NCBI GenBank assembly: GCA_009841615.1
Contig: VXLL01000035.1
Coordinates: 1 to 64,000 of the forward strand
DNA: 64,000 nt
Reading direction: 5' to 3'
DNA from: Gammaproteobacteria bacterium
Lineage (GTDB): Bacteria; Pseudomonadota; Gammaproteobacteria; Pseudomonadales; Azotimanducaceae
Both the position numbers and the translations under genes were made by a program. Shown here piece by piece: positions 30,432 through 41,906 of the stretch; within the stretch, counting starts at the first letter, position 1, and each line of letters starts with the position of its first letter. Under the pieces are notes generated by a model. It was not told where the DNA came from. It saw only the letters and a list, made by a program, of their open reading frames with translations, and ran no database searches.

Positions 30432-30692
30432 ATTTGCTCCACAAGTTTTGCACTAGATACTCGACTTACGAACGTCCTTGACGAACGTTTTGTGGAATTT
30501 CAACCCATTCAATAGCAGTACAAAAGTTGCGGTACACGCTTTACACTACTAACAATTTCGAGGGTTTTGAGGTGCGAAAAATGTTGACTAAGTTTCTCAA
30601 AAATCGCCGAAATTTTCGTCTGTCCATAACGTAAAATTTAAATTCTGTTTAGCCCACACATTTAACAGTTTTGAGAGTTAGGAAAGCAACAA

Positions 30693-32027
30693 TTGGCCGA
30701 GCCAGAGGTATGGAAAAGATGTTTGTCGCAGTTCAAACGAGAGGTATCAACTCGAGATTACGAACAGTTCATACGACCACTTAGAGCGATGAATACGGGC
30801 GGCCAACTGATTCTGGTCGCGCAGAACGACTACGTTAGCAAAGAGGTCAACAAAAAGCACCTCAAAAGAATCTGTGATCTTGTTGCGCAATATAGCGACC
30901 CAGGGTTTGTCATCAATGAAGTTGAAGTTCGGACTGCCGCCCGAAATTTTGCCAGTCAACCTATAAGAAGCGAAGGCGGAAACGGAAAAAGTAAGCACGC
31001 GCTAAGAGAAGAATACACGTTTGAACGCTTTGTAGAGGGTAGTTCGAACCAATATTCCAAAAAGGTGTCGCAGCAGGTTGCGAAATTTCCCGGTTCAAAT
31101 ATCAACCCGCTCTTAATTTTTGGGTCCACGGGATTGGGCAAGACTCATTTGATGCAGTCGATCGGAAACTACGTACATGAACAGGATCCGACTAAAGTTA
31201 TCGTGTACATGAACGCACAGAACTTCGTCAGCGAAATGGTCATGGCCTTGACTAAAGACAATGCCACTCGACGCGTACGACAGTTCACAAAACAGTTTCG
31301 TCGTGCGGAGCTCTTGCTAATCGATGACATTCACTTATTTGCCGATAAAGATAAGTGCCAGGAAGAGTTTTTTCATGTATTCAATCACTTGATCGACTCG
31401 GACAATGTTCAGATCGTGTTGACGAGCGATCGTTACCCGCATGAAATCGAAGGTTTAGGCGCACGTCTCCGTTCCCGCTTCGTGATGGGATTTACCACTG
31501 AGGTGAAGAATCCCGATTTAGAGACGCGTGCGGCGATTCTCGTGCAGAAGTCAAGAGAAGTAGCGGTTGATTTGGATCTTGATGTCGCACTCTATATCGC
31601 GCGCAATGTCAAGAGTAACGTACGTGAACTAATCGGCGCGTTAAAGCGAGTAATCTTCAATGCAGAGTACCACGGCCACGCGCACATTACAATTCAACAT
31701 GTACAAGATATTCTCAAGGACTTATTTGCCGTTCATCGCCGCATGATCAGCATCAAAAAGATTCAAAATATCGTAGCAGAACACTTTCATATTCGACTTT
31801 CAGACATATTGGGCACGTCGCGCTTACGAACATTTGTTCGGCCGCGTCATATAGCAATGGCGTTGGCGCACGAGCTCACAGATTTGCCATTACAAACGAT
31901 TGCAGGCCACTTTAACCGAGATCATTCGACGGTAATGAACGCGATCGAAAGAGTCGCGCAATTACGCGAGTCTAACCCTCAAATCGAAGAAGACTACGAC
32001 GTGATCACACGCAAGCTAATCAACTAG
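30693..32027 (+). CDS. dnaA: chromosomal replication initiator protein DnaA
   Basis: 444 residues from TTG with GGAAAG seven bases upstream. Domain I (about residues 1-75) and a short linker precede the AAA+ domain with Walker A GSTGLGKT, Walker B LLIDDIHLF and the sensor-type segment RLRSRF. Domain IV ends with the DNA-binding signature FNRDHSTVMNAI. It binds DnaA boxes and opens oriC. Several conserved spots differ from typical gammaproteobacterial DnaA: GST in place of GGT in the P-loop, DDIHLF in place of DDIQFF, and one residue fewer than the usual GGRDHTTV box. It is nevertheless the only dnaA-like gene here and leads dnaN-recF-gyrB. Confidence 0.96.
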   Translation: MAEPEVWKRCLSQFKREVSTRDYEQFIRPLRAMNTGGQLILVAQNDYVSKEVNKKHLKRICDLVAQYSDPGFVINEVEVRTAARNFASQPIRSEGGNGKSKHALREEYTFERFVEGSSNQYSKKVSQQVAKFPGSNINPLLIFGSTGLGKTHLMQSIGNYVHEQDPTKVIVYMNAQNFVSEMVMALTKDNATRRVRQFTKQFRRAELLLIDDIHLFADKDKCQEEFFHVFNHLIDSDNVQIVLTSDRYPHEIEGLGARLRSRFVMGFTTEVKNPDLETRAAILVQKSREVAVDLDLDVALYIARNVKSNVRELIGALKRVIFNAEYHGHAHITIQHVQDILKDLFAVHRRMISIKKIQNIVAEHFHIRLSDILGTSRLRTFVRPRHIAMALAHELTDLPLQTIAGHFNRDHSTVMNAIERVAQLRESNPQIEEDYDVITRKLIN

Positions 32028-32069
32028 ACCTTGAGTTTCTGACAACACTAAAGTAACAGGAGATGGCTC

Positions 32070-33176
32070 ATGAAAATTAGCGTCAGCACCGACAAATTGC
32101 GAGATGCCCTGCAGTATGTCACGAACGTAATCGAGAGACGGTTTACGTATCCAATTCTCAGCAACGTGCTGTTTGAAGTTGGTGAAGACGGAATCTTACA
32201 TCTACGAGCCACCGATCACGACCTATCCCTCATGGCTGACGTTGAAACCATGTCTGTAACAGAGACGGGTGCCGTGACCATACCTGGGAAGAAGTGCCTC
32301 GACGTCGTACGTGCGTCGTCTCAAAGTGGTGAGGTCCTGATACACGCAGATTTGGACGGTGTTACGCTGACGATAGGGCGGTCGAAATTCAATCTATCGA
32401 CGATGCCGGCATCTGAGTTTCCGCAACGCCCCAATATTGAGGCAGATGCCACATTTACGATTTCGACAAAGGACTTTGTGCATTTATTGCAGAGTGCGAT
32501 CTCAACCATGGGCGTTGGCGATGTTCGGCCTCATCTAAACGGCACATTGATAGAGTTAACGTCGGTACATATTCGAGCTGTATCCAGCGACGGTATGAGT
32601 ATGTGCATTTGTACAAATAAAAACTACTCCGTCGATGGAGGTGAGATCGTCACCGCCTTGATTCCTCGCAAAGCGGTGCTGGAATTAACGAAGGCATTTG
32701 CCTCTGTAGACGACGAATTAGAAATCTCAGTCGCCGCGAACGCTCTCGTAGTTATTGGTTCCGAACGATCATTGATCACGAATCTCATTGAATCTCCATT
32801 TCCAGCTTACATGCGAATAGTACCAGACGCCAGCGATGCATTGTTGAAATGTGATCGAAATTTGTTTATCCAAGCAATTGATCAAGCCGCGACGCTCGCG
32901 GATACGAGCATGCGGATTTATTTGGACGTGAGTCCTGACAGCATGGAGCTTATGGCGAACACCGAAGCAGGCGATCGTGCGGAAGTTGTTATCCCCGTAG
33001 ATTTCGGGGATCGTAGCACCAAAGTGGCGTTCAAGCATGACCGGTTACGACGAATATTAGATACTTTTTCTTGCGAAGAGGTAGCTTTACATCTTCCAGA
33101 ACCTAGAGATGTTGTACGAATCGACTCGGCCGATGAAGAAGAATTGCTGTTTGTGGTTTCGCCAATTAGAAGTTGA
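32070..33176 (+). CDS. dnaN: DNA polymerase III beta sliding clamp
   Basis: 368 residues, three similar clamp domains. The start MKISVSTDKLRDALQYVTNVIERR and the end VVSPIRS are typical (LPMR-like C-terminal position). It forms the ring that tethers DNA polymerase. AGGAGAT lies a few bases before the ATG. The stop overlaps the recF TTG start (TTGA). Confidence 0.97.
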   Translation: MKISVSTDKLRDALQYVTNVIERRFTYPILSNVLFEVGEDGILHLRATDHDLSLMADVETMSVTETGAVTIPGKKCLDVVRASSQSGEVLIHADLDGVTLTIGRSKFNLSTMPASEFPQRPNIEADATFTISTKDFVHLLQSAISTMGVGDVRPHLNGTLIELTSVHIRAVSSDGMSMCICTNKNYSVDGGEIVTALIPRKAVLELTKAFASVDDELEISVAANALVVIGSERSLITNLIESPFPAYMRIVPDASDALLKCDRNLFIQAIDQAATLADTSMRIYLDVSPDSMELMANTEAGDRAEVVIPVDFGDRSTKVAFKHDRLRRILDTFSCEEVALHLPEPRDVVRIDSADEEELLFVVSPIRS

Positions 33177-34264
33177 TCCTCGAATCAGTAGAGGTTCGCA
33201 ATGTTCGCAACATCCAGCATGAGAGTTTTCGACTTCAACCGTCTTTAAATCTCGTACTCGGGCCGAACGGCGCGGGGAAGACAACATTTCTTGAATGCAT
33301 TTACCTACTGATACGCGGTAGATCGTTTCGTCCTGGATTGTTGAACTCGCTGATGTCTTTCGATGCGGAAGACATGTTGGTCACCGCGGCGAGCCGCACA
33401 AACAACCGCTCATTTCGTTTCGGTATTAGCAAAGCTCGTAACGACAACATCAGAATGCGACTCAACGGCGCAGATATTAGGCAAATTTCACAGATCGCCG
33501 CATTGGTTCCGACGCAGACGTTTCTACCTGACTTGTCAGAGCTTGTATTTGGTCCTCCTCGTGTGCGTCGATCTTGGTTGAATTGGAGCGTGTTTCACTC
33601 CAACAATCGATTTATGGATGTGCATCGATCCTTGTTACGTCTCTTGCAACAGCGTAACAAAGCGATACAGAAAAGATCTACCGATTTCAATGTATGGACC
33701 GAACAGTTCGTGAAGAAAGCGATCGAGGTTACCGCAATTCGTGAAACACACTTACAAGGACTGAATGTCTTCTTTCAAAAGACAATGGCTTTACTTGCAC
33801 CAGAACTTAACCTAACGCTACATTACGAATGTGGTTGGTCTGAGAACTCACTATTGGAAGCGCTACAACGGGATAAAGTGCGGGAACAAAAGATAGGACA
33901 TACGCGCTTGGGACCACATCGCGCCGATATTAGGTTGCAAGTTAATGATGCCAACGGGGAAGTCTTAGGTCCGGCGCTGAGAATACTCTCGCGTGGACAA
34001 GGAAACACGGTCGCTTGTGCACTGAAATTAGCACAACTCGAGCATCTACGAGAACGCGGGGTGCAGTGTGTCGTGTTGCTGGATGACGCAACGGCCGAAA
34101 TGGACGAAAATTATACTCGCAGATTCTTCAAGCTAATTATTCCAACTGGTTCACAAATCATCGCTACCGGGACGAAAAACGCGGAGAGAATACAAGCAAA
34201 TTTGCCCTCTAGCGTTACCCCTAACGTCATCCAATTGGAAGAGGGTAAGATCGTCGCTGTCTAG
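33173..34264 (+). CDS. recF: DNA replication and repair protein RecF
   Basis: 363 residues. It is an SMC-like ATPase with Walker A GPNGAGKTT near residues 30-38, a signature LSRGQGNTVACALKLAQ and Walker B VVLLDDATAEMD, where the usual DDxxSELD reads DDATAEMD. It helps load RecA at gaps. The start is TTG, coupled to dnaN by a four-base overlap. Confidence 0.95.
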   Translation: MILESVEVRNVRNIQHESFRLQPSLNLVLGPNGAGKTTFLECIYLLIRGRSFRPGLLNSLMSFDAEDMLVTAASRTNNRSFRFGISKARNDNIRMRLNGADIRQISQIAALVPTQTFLPDLSELVFGPPRVRRSWLNWSVFHSNNRFMDVHRSLLRLLQQRNKAIQKRSTDFNVWTEQFVKKAIEVTAIRETHLQGLNVFFQKTMALLAPELNLTLHYECGWSENSLLEALQRDKVREQKIGHTRLGPHRADIRLQVNDANGEVLGPALRILSRGQGNTVACALKLAQLEHLRERGVQCVVLLDDATAEMDENYTRRFFKLIIPTGSQIIATGTKNAERIQANLPSSVTPNVIQLEEGKIVAV

Positions 34265-34279
34265 CGTATAATATTGATA

Positions 34280-34295
34280 TGTTCCACGTGGAACA
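34280..34295. promoter_or_regulatory. parS: parS site 1 (recF-gyrB gap)
   Basis: TGTTCCACGTGGAACA is a perfect 16-bp palindrome identical to the Pseudomonas-type parS, the ParB-loading site. It lies 3.9 kb from the centre of oriC, in the short recF-gyrB intergenic space. A TATAAT at 34267-34272 just before it may be a gyrB -10 element. Confidence 0.9.
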
Positions 34296-34307
34296 TCTCG
34301 GGCATAG

Positions 34308-36773
<2,466 letters not shown>

Positions 36774-36869
36774 AACTAAAAGGCTTTGCAGTTCGGTATT
36801 TTTCAGACTCCGACTGCTATCAGTCTAAAACGTCGTCCTTGAATTGAGATCGTTGTCAACGGGCTTTTC

Positions 36870-37274
36870 TCACTTTTTGCCAACTATTCTAAATCCTGTT
36901 GCAGCAAAAAGTGGAATTTGCACTACATTGATGAATTTCCAAAACAGCAGATCGTCTTTTCCTCCCACTAGAGTTCCCACGAAGTTATGTAAGAACGCCA
37001 ATGAGAGACCAACCGAGATATAAAACAAAACGCTTGAAGTCAGTTTCTCCCACGTAATGGAGTCTCCACCGTTACTGGAGCGCATATACAGAAAATTTAC
37101 CGCGACACAAATCACAAATCCAATCAAAGAAAACCAATCTAGTACAAACCAGACCTGTAAAGAAGTAATCTGGGCAGATTCGTAGGTTAGCTCGACTGTA
37201 AATTGAATAGCGATAATGACCGCTAATGCAATTAGATAAGCACCAAAAATTCTGTTAGTTAAATCTCGGAACAT
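36870..37274 (-). CDS. small inner-membrane protein of unknown function
   Basis: 134 residues with four predicted membrane helices (about residues 10-27, 41-62, 79-97 and 108-128). No recognisable family. It is convergent with gyrB and lies downstream of the TonB-dependent receptor gene on the same strand. The start ATG at 37274 is the only reasonable one. Confidence 0.6.
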   Translation of the reverse strand: MFRDLTNRIFGAYLIALAVIIAIQFTVELTYESAQITSLQVWFVLDWFSLIGFVICVAVNFLYMRSSNGGDSITWEKLTSSVLFYISVGLSLAFLHNFVGTLVGGKDDLLFWKFINVVQIPLFAATGFRIVGKK

Positions 37275-37348
37275 AACAGTTACTCAACGGAAGTGAGCTC
37301 GCATGTTCTAGCAAAAAAAGAAGGACTTGGCGATCGGAAGCAAGACTG

Positions 37349-37374
37349 GTACGCCGCTAGACGAAGCGGCGTAC
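37349..37374 (-). terminator. hairpin downstream of the TonB-dependent receptor gene
   Basis: GTACGCCGCT and AGCGGCGTAC form a perfect 10-bp stem with a 6-base loop, 13 bases beyond the receptor stop codon at 37387. On the minus strand a T-rich stretch comes only about 25 bases later, so the terminator function is likely but not textbook. Confidence 0.5.
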
Positions 37375-37386
37375 TCCAGCACTTTT

Positions 37387-40125
37387 CTACCAGGAAAAAT
37401 CTTTTACGACATCGAGGAAGATGACACGGCGACGAAAGTCAACGTGTGCCGAGTCAACACCTCGATAGCTATCGAAGAAGGGAAAATCGGCATCAAAAAT
37501 GTTTTGTATTCCAGCAGTAAAGTGCCAACCTGAACCAGCAGGTGCATATGAGCCTTGTATATCGACGGTTCTGTAGCCGTCCACGTCAATCCGCGCGACA
37601 CTTGGATTGGTGTTTTTGTAGTCACTCTCGAAGTTCATTGTCACATTTCCGTTCCACGCTCCCCGAGTCCAGTCGATGAAGGCACTTCCTTTCAGTTCGA
37701 CAGGACCTTGATGTGTCCCTTGTTGTTCTATGGGATCAATACCGGGACCCGGGATGGTTTTCAACTGCCAAGTGTGGGTTCCAAGCACCCCTGTCATGAA
37801 CTCACCGTAGTGTGTATCGAAAGTGTATCGCACATCGAAATCGAAGGCTTCGCTGGTCTTCGCGGAAAAGTTCGCCCACTGCATAGATACAAACGTCAAT
37901 ATGCCATTTTCATCGCGCCTCACTTGGTTAGGGAATTGTTCCCAATTTTCGAACGCATACGTGGGTGGCCATCCCAAAACACCACTCAATGTCCCCAATA
38001 TGTCTTCGAATTCAGTATGGACCCATGAAGCAGATACCCTCAAACCAGGAAGGTCTTCTGGCGAATACTCGAATCCCAAAGTAGTCGTGATTGATGTTTG
38101 TGGTTGAAGGTCTGGGTTTCCACCAAGAACCGTCACGGGATAAACAGACGCAAACTGACCGCCGTTCTCAACGGGGTTCAAGGGATCAAGGAATCGGAAG
38201 AAAGTAAACTCGCGTTTTGGCGCAAACAATTCGGGTAGCGTTGCCGCCAGAAACGCCTGTCCCCACGTACCGCGAAGCTTTAAATTTTCTGTCGGGCGGT
38301 AGACCACGCCGAGTTTAGTTACGAAGTCATCGAAGCTTCGACTGCTTGAAGGATCCAAAATCCCCTCAAAAGGCCCTTCGATCTCGTAGTTGTCATAGCG
38401 GCCAGCAACATAGAACGTCAATTCATGAATTTCAGCACGAGCATTGGAACCGCGGATTAGCGGGATGGAGAATTCATAAAACAAAGCTGTGTTCGTCGAT
38501 TCCGGAACGATTTCTGGCGCTCCTGGCACTCGGAAAGTAAACGGATTTAACAGGAAAGAATCAAAGTCAAGCGTATCTGTCCGAGCCTCGAAGCCAAGAG
38601 CCATTTCGACGGCTCCACCTCCGATCTCGAAGATCGAACCTGACGCAGTAATGCCCCAAACATGCTGCCTACCTTCTCGTGCTCCCCTCGTAGCGTATTG
38701 CGAAAACTCTGCGAGCGACTCACGTTGTACCGTTCCGTCGCCAAAAGGATTAATTGCTTCTGCGGGATCGCTACTAGCGAGCGCCTCTCGAAAGGCAGCA
38801 CCATTGTAGTTGAAAGAGCCTGGGTAGCCCCCATAGGGATTGTCTTTACCGGTATTGAAAGAAAAGACTGCAGTCCAATCTCTGAAAGTAGATTCCCAGG
38901 TCAGGGCAGCACTGAGATTCATGCGGTCCAAATCAGTCGTTCGCGCAAAACCCGCTAGTTTTCCATCGGCGATTTCTCGCTCGAAGGTATATGCAATGTA
39001 GACACTCTCGCCAAATGGGTTGTAGTAATTACTGGCCGGAACTCTGCCACTGAAGGATGCGCCGACAGCCTCTTGGATGGACTCTTGGCGAGCGTAGGTG
39101 CCAGACAGGTTGAGAGTGAGATTATCCCCGAATTCCTGTACGAAACTAACATACGCCGATATGTGCTCCGATGCTGGTATAGCCTCACCTGGTGCATTCG
39201 CGGAAAGCCCCTTTGGTAGTAGATTGAAGTTTCCACTCTGCGTAGCAACCTCCTCATTAGAAACCCATATTACATCTTCCGGGCTGAAGTTCGTACCATC
39301 TCCTGGGGGTAGAATGCCATAGGTCGTGTTCGGAGGTGCAATTGACGGTAGTCCAAACCTTAGGATGACGCCGGGTTGCCCAAAAGTGTTTGGATAGAGT
39401 CTGCCGCCTTGTTCGCGGTAATCCCCGTCCGTGTCAAGTCCCGCATCACGCGCATACACTGGTTCGTCTTCACGATAAGTTAGAGATGCCGTAAGGTTCC
39501 CATCATACCAGGAATATCCGAGAGACTGTTCGAAGACTGTGCGATGCCCCCCAGAACTACTATTTTCGTAGCGTAATGAAGCATCAGCCCCTCGATAGTT
39601 CTCCTTCATGATGAAGTTAACCACGCCCCCTACGGCATCAGATCCGTACACAGAGCTTGCACCGTCGGTCATCACTTCCACACGCTCGATCGCACTGAAC
39701 GGAAGCGTGGAAACGTCTGTAAACGTGCCAGTCTCCGCCGGCGAAGCTGCTAAGCGTTTGCCGTTGACTAAAACCAGCGTCGAACCTTCTCCGAGACCGC
39801 GTAGATTGAGTGTGACGGACCCGATCTGAAACCGAGGTGAACGGTTGTCGAGACTGCCTCCATTGGTGATCGTGGAGAAATTTTGAGGAAGGAAACGAAC
39901 TATGTCTTCTATATTCGTGAGCCCTCGGGCATCGATCTCATCGCGTGTAATTTCAAACACTGGAGAAGCTCCGAATCCGGTGGGCAATCGACTACCGGTA
40001 ACGACAACTTCCTCCATTTCCTCTTCGTCAGCATCATCTTCGTCCACTTCTTGTGCAATGGAAACCACCGGTGCGATACAAAGGCAAAAAAACACCGCTA
40101 GCCAGCGGTTTTGAGTCGTAAACAT
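37387..40125 (-). CDS. TonB-dependent outer-membrane receptor
   Basis: 912 residues from the ATG at 40125, which has AGGAG eight bases upstream; the frame extends 27 codons further but without a signal peptide at its start. It has a signal peptide (about residues 1-24, ending SIAQ), a very acidic stretch, a TonB-box-like EEVVVTGSR, a plug domain (VLVNGKRLAASP, ERVEVMTDGASSVYGSDAVGGVVN) and a 22-strand-type barrel. The C-terminus ends in Trp, as outer-membrane proteins commonly end in an aromatic residue. It imports an unknown ligand across the outer membrane. Confidence 0.92.
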   Translation of the reverse strand: MFTTQNRWLAVFFCLCIAPVVSIAQEVDEDDADEEEMEEVVVTGSRLPTGFGASPVFEITRDEIDARGLTNIEDIVRFLPQNFSTITNGGSLDNRSPRFQIGSVTLNLRGLGEGSTLVLVNGKRLAASPAETGTFTDVSTLPFSAIERVEVMTDGASSVYGSDAVGGVVNFIMKENYRGADASLRYENSSSGGHRTVFEQSLGYSWYDGNLTASLTYREDEPVYARDAGLDTDGDYREQGGRLYPNTFGQPGVILRFGLPSIAPPNTTYGILPPGDGTNFSPEDVIWVSNEEVATQSGNFNLLPKGLSANAPGEAIPASEHISAYVSFVQEFGDNLTLNLSGTYARQESIQEAVGASFSGRVPASNYYNPFGESVYIAYTFEREIADGKLAGFARTTDLDRMNLSAALTWESTFRDWTAVFSFNTGKDNPYGGYPGSFNYNGAAFREALASSDPAEAINPFGDGTVQRESLAEFSQYATRGAREGRQHVWGITASGSIFEIGGGAVEMALGFEARTDTLDFDSFLLNPFTFRVPGAPEIVPESTNTALFYEFSIPLIRGSNARAEIHELTFYVAGRYDNYEIEGPFEGILDPSSSRSFDDFVTKLGVVYRPTENLKLRGTWGQAFLAATLPELFAPKREFTFFRFLDPLNPVENGGQFASVYPVTVLGGNPDLQPQTSITTTLGFEYSPEDLPGLRVSASWVHTEFEDILGTLSGVLGWPPTYAFENWEQFPNQVRRDENGILTFVSMQWANFSAKTSEAFDFDVRYTFDTHYGEFMTGVLGTHTWQLKTIPGPGIDPIEQQGTHQGPVELKGSAFIDWTRGAWNGNVTMNFESDYKNTNPSVARIDVDGYRTVDIQGSYAPAGSGWHFTAGIQNIFDADFPFFDSYRGVDSAHVDFRRRVIFLDVVKDFSW

Positions 40126-40220
40126 ATCATTTTCTCCTTGCCAAGTTTGGCTTATAGGATCACTTGGAATTGAGAAGATGAACAATGCACTTCTTATTCC
40201 GGTCAAATTACGTCGTTTCG

Positions 40221-40229
40221 ATTATAACA
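40221..40229 (-). promoter_or_regulatory. candidate promoter of the TonB-dependent receptor
   Basis: On the minus strand TGTTATAAT is a perfect extended -10 element about 95 bases upstream of the receptor ATG. The -35 is weak, as is normal for extended -10 promoters. Confidence 0.5.
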
Positions 40230-40401
40230 AAATCCCCAGCTAAGCATCGTACCTTTTAGGAACTACTTGTTACACATCATGAACTTCGACGAGTGTAAAC
40301 ACGAGTACTCATTCGTCTTCGATTGAATCGGAGTCGCTCGGATGAATTAGGTTGCTTTCTTATCACTCTCGAGAGAGAGACAAAAAGTGTTGTTAAACAG
40401 A

Positions 40402-40417
40402 TGTTCCACGTGGAACA
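40402..40417. promoter_or_regulatory. parS: parS site 2 (upstream of the receptor gene, after trkH)
   Basis: A second perfect TGTTCCACGTGGAACA, 10 kb from oriC. It lies between the receptor promoter region and the trkH stop codon. Confidence 0.9.
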
Positions 40418-40432
40418 TCTACTTTAGATTCG

Positions 40433-41902
40433 TCAGCGACGCCAGTATCTTGGCGCAAATAGGACGAGCAAAGTGAAAATCTCCAAACGTCCCAAAATCA
40501 TCGCAAAAATGAGGATACACTTATCCAAATCTGCCAGCGAATAATAGTTCGTTGCTACTGCACCCAACCCCGGACCTAGGTTGTTTAAGCAGGCAGCGAC
40601 CGCAGAAAAAGCGGTGACCAAGTCGAGCGACGACACAAACATCAGCGCACCGAGCAAAACTGCGAAACACAACACATAAACGGACACAAAACCAACGGTG
40701 GATTCCAACATACGGTCGCTGATGTTCTTACCGTTCATGCGCGCTTGAAAAATCGCCCCTGGATGAAGAAGTTGCTGAATTTCCCTTACCCCTTGTTTGA
40801 ACAGTATCACAATGCGAAACACTTTAAACCCACCACCGGTGGAACCTGCACAAGCGCCAATGAAGCTAACATATAGCAGAACGACCGGTGCCATACTAGT
40901 CCAAGCATTTAAATCCGTGGTCGTAAATCCTGCGGTCGTTAAAAACGAGACAGAGTGAAAGATGCCTTCTCGGAAAAGATTTCCTTCGTAGTCACCGTCT
41001 AGGGCTAGCTTTATACAAATTAGAGTACATGTGAGAATCAGCGCCCCAAAATAAAACCTAATTTGAGCATCGGTGGTGTAAGTTCGAAAAAAGTGGGACA
41101 GACGACCGGCGTGTCTGCCCGGTCGATTAATCGCAGCGTAATGAAGCATGAAGTTACAGCCTGCGATCACGATGAACACGATCATAACGCACTCTATCGC
41201 CGTGCTGTTGAAGTATCCGATACTCAAGTCATGTGTGGAAAATCCGCCGATTGCTACCGTTGAGAACGAATGTGCGATTGCATCAAATGGTGTCATCCCA
41301 GCGAGCCACAGGCTTAGGGCACATAGAGCTGTCATGCCCACATAGATCTTCCACAACGTTTCTGCTGTCTCTCGTACTCTAAGCGGCACGGACAACTTGT
41401 TTTGATCGCTGGATAGTTCAGCTCGGATTAGTTGTGCTCCACCGATCCCCAACATTGGCTGGATGGCGACCACTAACACAATAATCCCCATACCACCGAA
41501 CCAACACACAATCTGTCGGTACATCAGTACAGATTTGGGCATTTCGTCCAATCCCACCAATACGGTAGCTCCTGTCGTTGTTACCATAGATACAGCCTCG
41601 AACAGCGCGTCTGGTACGGAGGTTGCGATGTTTGGTACTAAGAGTAAAGGTAAAGACGCTAATGCGGATATAGCAAAATATACGAGAGTAACAATGAGAA
41701 ATGCATCGCGCGCGCGCAATACATGTCGTTCCCTGACGGCAAAGAAACCTAATCCCAGACAAACTGCTATGCCTGCACACAACATAAACTGAAATATCGT
41801 GGACTCGCCGTAGATTAAGGCTACACCTAGAGGTACCACGAACACGGGGCTGAACAGGAGTATGGCTGTTCCTAGAACGCCGAGGATTACACGGAAACGC
41901 AT
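40433..41902 (-). CDS. trkH: Trk potassium uptake channel subunit
   Basis: 489 residues, about ten membrane helices in four pore-loop repeats. The filter segments are TTGATVL, STVAIGGFST, TAGFTTTD and NNLGPGLG. It forms the inner-membrane K+ channel gated by TrkA. It starts four bases after the trkA stop, so trkA-trkH are one unit. Confidence 0.95.
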   Translation of the reverse strand: MRFRVILGVLGTAILLFSPVFVVPLGVALIYGESTIFQFMLCAGIAVCLGLGFFAVRERHVLRARDAFLIVTLVYFAISALASLPLLLVPNIATSVPDALFEAVSMVTTTGATVLVGLDEMPKSVLMYRQIVCWFGGMGIIVLVVAIQPMLGIGGAQLIRAELSSDQNKLSVPLRVRETAETLWKIYVGMTALCALSLWLAGMTPFDAIAHSFSTVAIGGFSTHDLSIGYFNSTAIECVMIVFIVIAGCNFMLHYAAINRPGRHAGRLSHFFRTYTTDAQIRFYFGALILTCTLICIKLALDGDYEGNLFREGIFHSVSFLTTAGFTTTDLNAWTSMAPVVLLYVSFIGACAGSTGGGFKVFRIVILFKQGVREIQQLLHPGAIFQARMNGKNISDRMLESTVGFVSVYVLCFAVLLGALMFVSSLDLVTAFSAVAACLNNLGPGLGAVATNYYSLADLDKCILIFAMILGRLEIFTLLVLFAPRYWRR

Positions 41903-41906
41903 GTTT

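Larger units (their letters stand above)
30084..30692. other. oriC: candidate chromosomal replication origin oriC
   Basis: The 609-base gap between rpmH and dnaA has no gene and holds a cluster of DnaA-box-like 9-mers: TTGTCCACA at 30248-30256, TTATCCATA at 30346-30354, TTTTCCACA on the minus strand at 30378-30386, and the perfect TTATCCACA at 30423-30431. The AT-rich part at about 30590-30665, next to dnaA, could be the unwinding element. This is the known origin position in Pseudomonas and relatives. Function is inferred from position and boxes. Confidence 0.8.
40126..40432. other. 307-base intergenic region with promoter and parS
   Basis: The region between the receptor gene and trkH holds a candidate receptor promoter at 40221-40229 and a perfect parS at 40402-40417, listed separately. 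No gene is seen in the remainder. Confidence 0.5.

Noticed and set aside
30437..30443. CTCCACA near 30437 as a fifth DnaA box
   Set aside because: As a 9-mer (TGCTCCACA) it differs from the consensus at more than one position.
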